64,000 bases of DNA, taken from Arenicola marina (Eukaryota; Annelida; Polychaeta; Arenicolidae). A program made the translations under genes and the position numbers. Numbering within the stretch: position 1 is the first letter of the stretch; each line of letters starts with the position of its first letter. Location: assembly GCA_964019135.1 (NCBI GenBank), contig OZ025248.1, positions 33,225,670 through 33,289,669 on the forward strand. The letters run 5' to 3'. The notes beneath the pieces are model-generated. The model had not been told where the DNA came from, ran no database searches, and saw only the letters and a program-made list of their open reading frames with translations. Below, piece after piece: positions 60,063 to 64,000 of this stretch.

Positions 60063-63000
60063 TTAGATGACAGAGCGGTAGGGAGAAGGGATCCACGCAT
60101 AGGGACAGTGAAGGGAAGAAGCCATGTGTAGAGGACAGAGCGGTAGGGAGAAGGGATCCACGTATAGGGACAGTGATGGGAAGGAGCCATGTGTAGATGA
60201 CAGAGCGGTGGGGAGAAAGGATCCGCGCATAGGGACAGTGAGGGCAAGGAGCCATGTGTAGATGACAGAGCGGTGGGGAGAAGGGATCCACGCATAGGGA
60301 CAGTGAGGGGAAGGAGCCATGTGTAGATGACAGAGCGGTGGGGAGAAGGGATCCGCGCATAGGGACAGTGAGGGGAAGGAGCCCTTTGTAGATGACAGCG
60401 GTGGGGAGAAGGGATCCACGTATAGGGACAGTGATGGGAAGGAGCCATGTGTAGATGACAGAGCGGTGGGGAGAAGGGATCCGCGTATAGGGACAGTGAG
60501 GGCAAGGAGCCATGTGTAGATGACAGAGCGGTGGGGAGAAGGGATCCACGCATAGGGACAGTGAGGGGAAGGAGCCATGTGTAGATGACAGAGCGGTGGG
60601 GAGATGGGATCCACACATAGAGACAGTGAGGGGAAGGAGCCATGTGTAGATGACAGAGCGGTAGGGAGAAGGGATCCACGCATAGGGACAGTGAGGGAAA
60701 GGAGCCATGTGTAGATGACAGAGCGCTCGGGAGAAGGAATCCCCGCATAGGGACAGTGAGGGGAAGGAGCCATGTGTAGATGACAGAGCGGTGGGGAGAA
60801 GGTATCCCCGTATAGATACAGTGAGGAAAAGGAGCCATGTGTAGATGACAGAGCGGTGAGGGAAGGGATCCACGCATACGGACAGTGAGGGGAAGGAGCC
60901 ATGTGTAGATGACAGAGCGGTGGGGAGAAGAGATCCACGCATAGGGACAGTGAGGGGAAGGAGCCATGTGTAGATGGCAGAGCGGTAGGGAGAAGGGATC
61001 CACGCATAGGGACAGTGAGGGAAAGGAGCCATGTGTAGATGACAGAGCGCTCGGGAGAAGGAATCCACGCATAGGGACAGTGAGGGGAAGGAGCCATGTG
61101 TAGATGACAGAGCGGTAGGGAGAAGGGATCCACGCATAGGGACAGTGAGGGGAAGGATCCAAGTGTAGATGACAGAGCGGTGGGGAGAAGGGTTCCACGT
61201 ATAGCGACAGTGAGGGGAAGGAGCCATGTGTAGAGGACAGAGCGGTGGGGAGAAGGGATCCACGTATAGGGTCAGTGATGGGAAGGAGCCATGTGTAGAG
61301 GACAGAGCGGTGGGGAGAAGGGATCCACGTATAGGGACAGTGAGGGGAAGGAGCCATGTGTAGATGACAGAGCGGTGGGGAGAAGGGATCCACGCATAGG
61401 GACAGAGAGGGGAAGGAGCCATGTGTAGATGACAGAGCGGTGGAGAGAAGGGATCCACGCATAGGGACAGTGCTGGGAAGGAGCCAAGTGTAGATGACAG
61501 AGTGGTGGGGAGAAGGGATCCACGTATAGGGACAGTGAGGGGAAGAAGCCATGTGTAGATGACAGAGCGGTGGAGAGAAGGGATCCACGCATAGGGACAG
61601 TGAGGGAAAGGAGCCATGTGTAGATGACAGAGCGCTCGGGAGAAGGAATCCACGCATAGGGACAGTGAGGGGAAGGAGCCATGTGTAGATGACAGAGCGG
61701 TGGGGAGAAGGGATCCACGCATAGGGACAGTGAGGGGAAGGAGCCATGTGTAGATGACAGAGCGGTGGGGAGAAGGGATCCACGTATAGAGACAGTGAGG
61801 GGAAGGAGCCATGTGTAGATGACAGAGCGGTGGGGAGAAGGGATCCACGCATAGGGACAGTGAGGGGAAGGAGCCATGTGTAGATGACAGAGCGGTGGGG
61901 AGAAGGGATCCACGTATAGGGACAGTGAGGGGAAGGAGCCATGTGTAGATGACAGAGCGGTGGGGAGAAGGGATCCACGTATAGAGACAGTGAGGGGAAG
62001 GAGCCATGTGTAGATGACAGAGCGGTAGGGAGAAGGGATCCACGCATAGGGACAGTGAGGGAAAGGAGCCATGTGTAGATGACAGAGCGCTCGGGAGAAG
62101 GAATCCACGCATAGGGACAGTGAGGGGAAGGAGCCATGTGTAGATGACAGAGCGGTGGGGAGAAGGGATCCACGCATAGGGACAGTGAGGGGAAGGAGCC
62201 ATGTGTAGATGACAGAGCGGTAGGAAGAAGGGATCCACGCATAGGGACAGTGAGGGAAAGGAGCCATGTGTAGATGACAGAGAGCTCGGGAGAAGGAATC
62301 CACGCATAGGGACAGTGAGGGGAAGGAGCCATGTGTAGATGACAGAGCGGTGGGGAGAAGGTATCCCCGTATAGACACAGTGAGGAAAAGGAGCCATGTG
62401 TAGATGACAGAGCGGTGAGGGAAGGGATCCACGCATACGGACAGTGAGGGGAAGGAGCCATGTTTAGATGACAGAGCGGTAGGGAGAAGGGATCCACGCA
62501 TAGGGACAGTGAAGGGAAGAAGCCATGTGTAGAGGACAGAGCGGTAGGGAGAAGGGATCCACGTATAGGGACAGTGATGGGAAGGAGCCATGTGTAGATG
62601 ACAGAGCGGTGGGGAGAAAGGATCCGCGCATAGGGACAGTGAGGGCAAGGAGCCATGTGTAGATGACAGAGCGGTGGGGAGAAGGGATCCACGCATAGGG
62701 ACAGTGAGGGGAAGGAGCCATGTGTAGATGACAGAGCGGTGGGGAGAAGGGATCCGCGCATAGGGACAGTGAGGGGAAGGAGCCCTTTGTAGATGACAGC
62801 GGTGGGGAGAAGGGATCCACGTATAGGGACAGTGATGGGAAGGAGCCATGTGTAGATGACAGAGCGGTGGGGAGAAGGGATCCGCGCATAGGGACAGTGA
62901 GGGCAAGGAGCCATGTGTAGATGACAGAGCGGTGGGGAGAAGGGATCCACGCATAGGGACAGTGAGGGGAAGGAGCCATGTGTAGATGACAGAGCGGTGG

Positions 63001-63760
63001 GGAGAAGGGATCCACACATAGAGACAGTGAGGGGAAGGAGCCATGTGTAGATGACAGAGCGGTGGGGAGAAGGGATCCACGTATAGAGACAGTGAGGGGA
63101 AGGAGCCATGTGTAGATGACAGAGCGGTGGGGAGAAGGGATCCACGCATAGGGACAGTGAGGGGAAGGAGCCATGTGTAGATGACAGAGCGGTGGGGAGA
63201 AGGGATCCACGTATAGGGACAGTGAGGGGAAGGAGCCATGTGTAGATGACAGAGCGGTGGGGAGAAGGGATCCACGTATAGAGACAGTGAGGGGAAGGAG
63301 CCATGTGTAGATGACAGAGCGGTAGGGAGAAGGGATCCACGCATAGGGACAGTGAGGGAAAGGAGCCATGTGTAGATGACAGAGCGCTCGGGAGAAGGAA
63401 TCCACGCATAGGGACAGTGAGGGGAAGGAGCCATGTGTAGATGACAGAGCGGTGGGGAGAAGGGATCCACGCATAGGGACAGTGAGGGGAAGGAGCCATG
63501 TGTAGATGACAGAGCGGTAGGAAGAAGGGATCCACGCATAGGGACAGTGAGGGAAAGGAGCCATGTGTAGATGACAGAGAGCTCGGGAGAAGGAATCCAC
63601 GCATAGGGACAGTGAGGGGAAGGAGCCATGTGTAGATGACAGAGCGGTGGGGAGAAGGTATCCCCGTATAGACACAGTGAGGAAAAGGAGCCATGTGTAG
63701 ATGACAGAGCGGTGAGGGAAGGGATCCACGCATACGGACAGTGAGGGGAAGGAGCCATGT
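60063..63760. repeat. 3.7-kb higher-order repeat of the 65-bp satellite, copy 2
   Basis: Same block sizes (2401 and 1297 bp) and same unit order as 52087-55784, offset 7976 bp. Near-identity by eye points to recent duplication or homogenisation. Confidence 0.8.
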
Positions 63761-64000
63761 TTAGATGACAGAGCGGTAGGGAGAAGGGATCCACGCATAG
63801 GGACAGTGAAGGGAAGAAGCCATGTGTAGAGGACAGAGCGGTAGGGAGAAGGGATCCACGTATAGGGACAGTGATGGGAAGGAGCCATGTGTAGATGACA
63901 GAGCGGTGGGGAGAAAGGATCCGCGCATAGGGACAGTGAGGGCAAGGAGCCATGTGTAGATGACAGAGCGGTGGGGAGAAGGGATCCACGCATAGGGACA

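Larger units (their letters stand above)
47604..64000. repeat. 65-bp satellite array, about 250 units, running off the window
   Basis: The unit contains agccatgtgtagatgacaga, gcggtggggagaagggatcc and acgcatagggacagtgaggg. Landmarks at 47604 and 47669 give the 65-bp period. Nearly every unit has a BamHI site (GGATCC). Unit variants (gagcgctcggg; tatccccgtatagatacag; gcggtgaggg, one base short; gacagcgg, two short) recur in fixed order. A rare variant with 'catgtttagatg' lies near 48455, 50856, 52087, 54488, 55785, 56952, 60063, 62464 and 63760. Spacings of about 2401 occur three times and about 1297 twice, which shows kilobase-scale higher-order repeats. No unique DNA interrupts it. Confidence 0.97.

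Noticed and set aside
47527..63993. Giant minus-strand open frames (up to 1899 codons)
   Set aside because: They are translations of the 65-bp satellite, open in every minus frame, with no unique sequence, splice sites or promoter.

Overview
The window is nuclear DNA from an animal. It has spliced genes with GT-AG introns, LINE and tRNA-derived SINE debris, palindromic MITEs and many minisatellites. The proteins are typical metazoan ones. Gene families alone cannot fix the species. A lancelet (Branchiostoma) or another invertebrate deuterostome is my best guess, partly because minisatellites spanning intron splice junctions have, as I recall, been described in amphioxus. Treat this as a moderate-confidence inference.

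Layout. 1-7.2 kb: repeat-rich intergenic DNA with a three-level nest of mobile elements (LINE fragment, TIR element, long-palindrome MITE). 7.3-22.8 kb, + strand: a complete 22-exon gene for coatomer subunit gamma (COPG), 876 codons, every exon joined in phase. Its introns carry three minisatellites that touch splice sites, and one MITE 24 bp from an acceptor. 22.8-25.1 kb: 3' UTR with an E-box minisatellite, then a short intergenic gap. 25.1-29.5 kb, + strand: a complete five-exon NDUFB8 gene (complex I accessory subunit, 177 aa) with a 609-bp foldback element in intron 1. 29.7-36.5 kb: intergenic DNA with an inverted pair of GTGTCG-rich repeats, a 42-bp and a 58-bp array and a second LINE remnant. 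36.5-45.5 kb, - strand: a two-exon Golgi-type carbohydrate sulfotransferase of the HNK-1 ST/CHST8-14 family, split by an 8-kb intron holding a 3.4-kb 44-bp array, an inverted G/C-rich minisatellite and a 102-bp MITE. 45.5-47.6 kb: its upstream region with a SINE in CT-rich DNA. 47.6-64 kb (window edge): one uninterrupted 65-bp satellite array with kilobase-scale higher-order repeats.

The three genes are not a functional unit: COPG serves COPI vesicle coats, NDUFB8 the respiratory chain, and the sulfotransferase Golgi glycan sulfation. The most unusual features are (1) a 30-copy, exactly 67-bp-periodic array in which every unit repeats the last 15 codons of COPG exon 10 plus a consensus 5' splice site; (2) four short palindromic elements sharing TAGCC termini and 9-bp target duplications; and (3) the multi-level 65-bp satellite.
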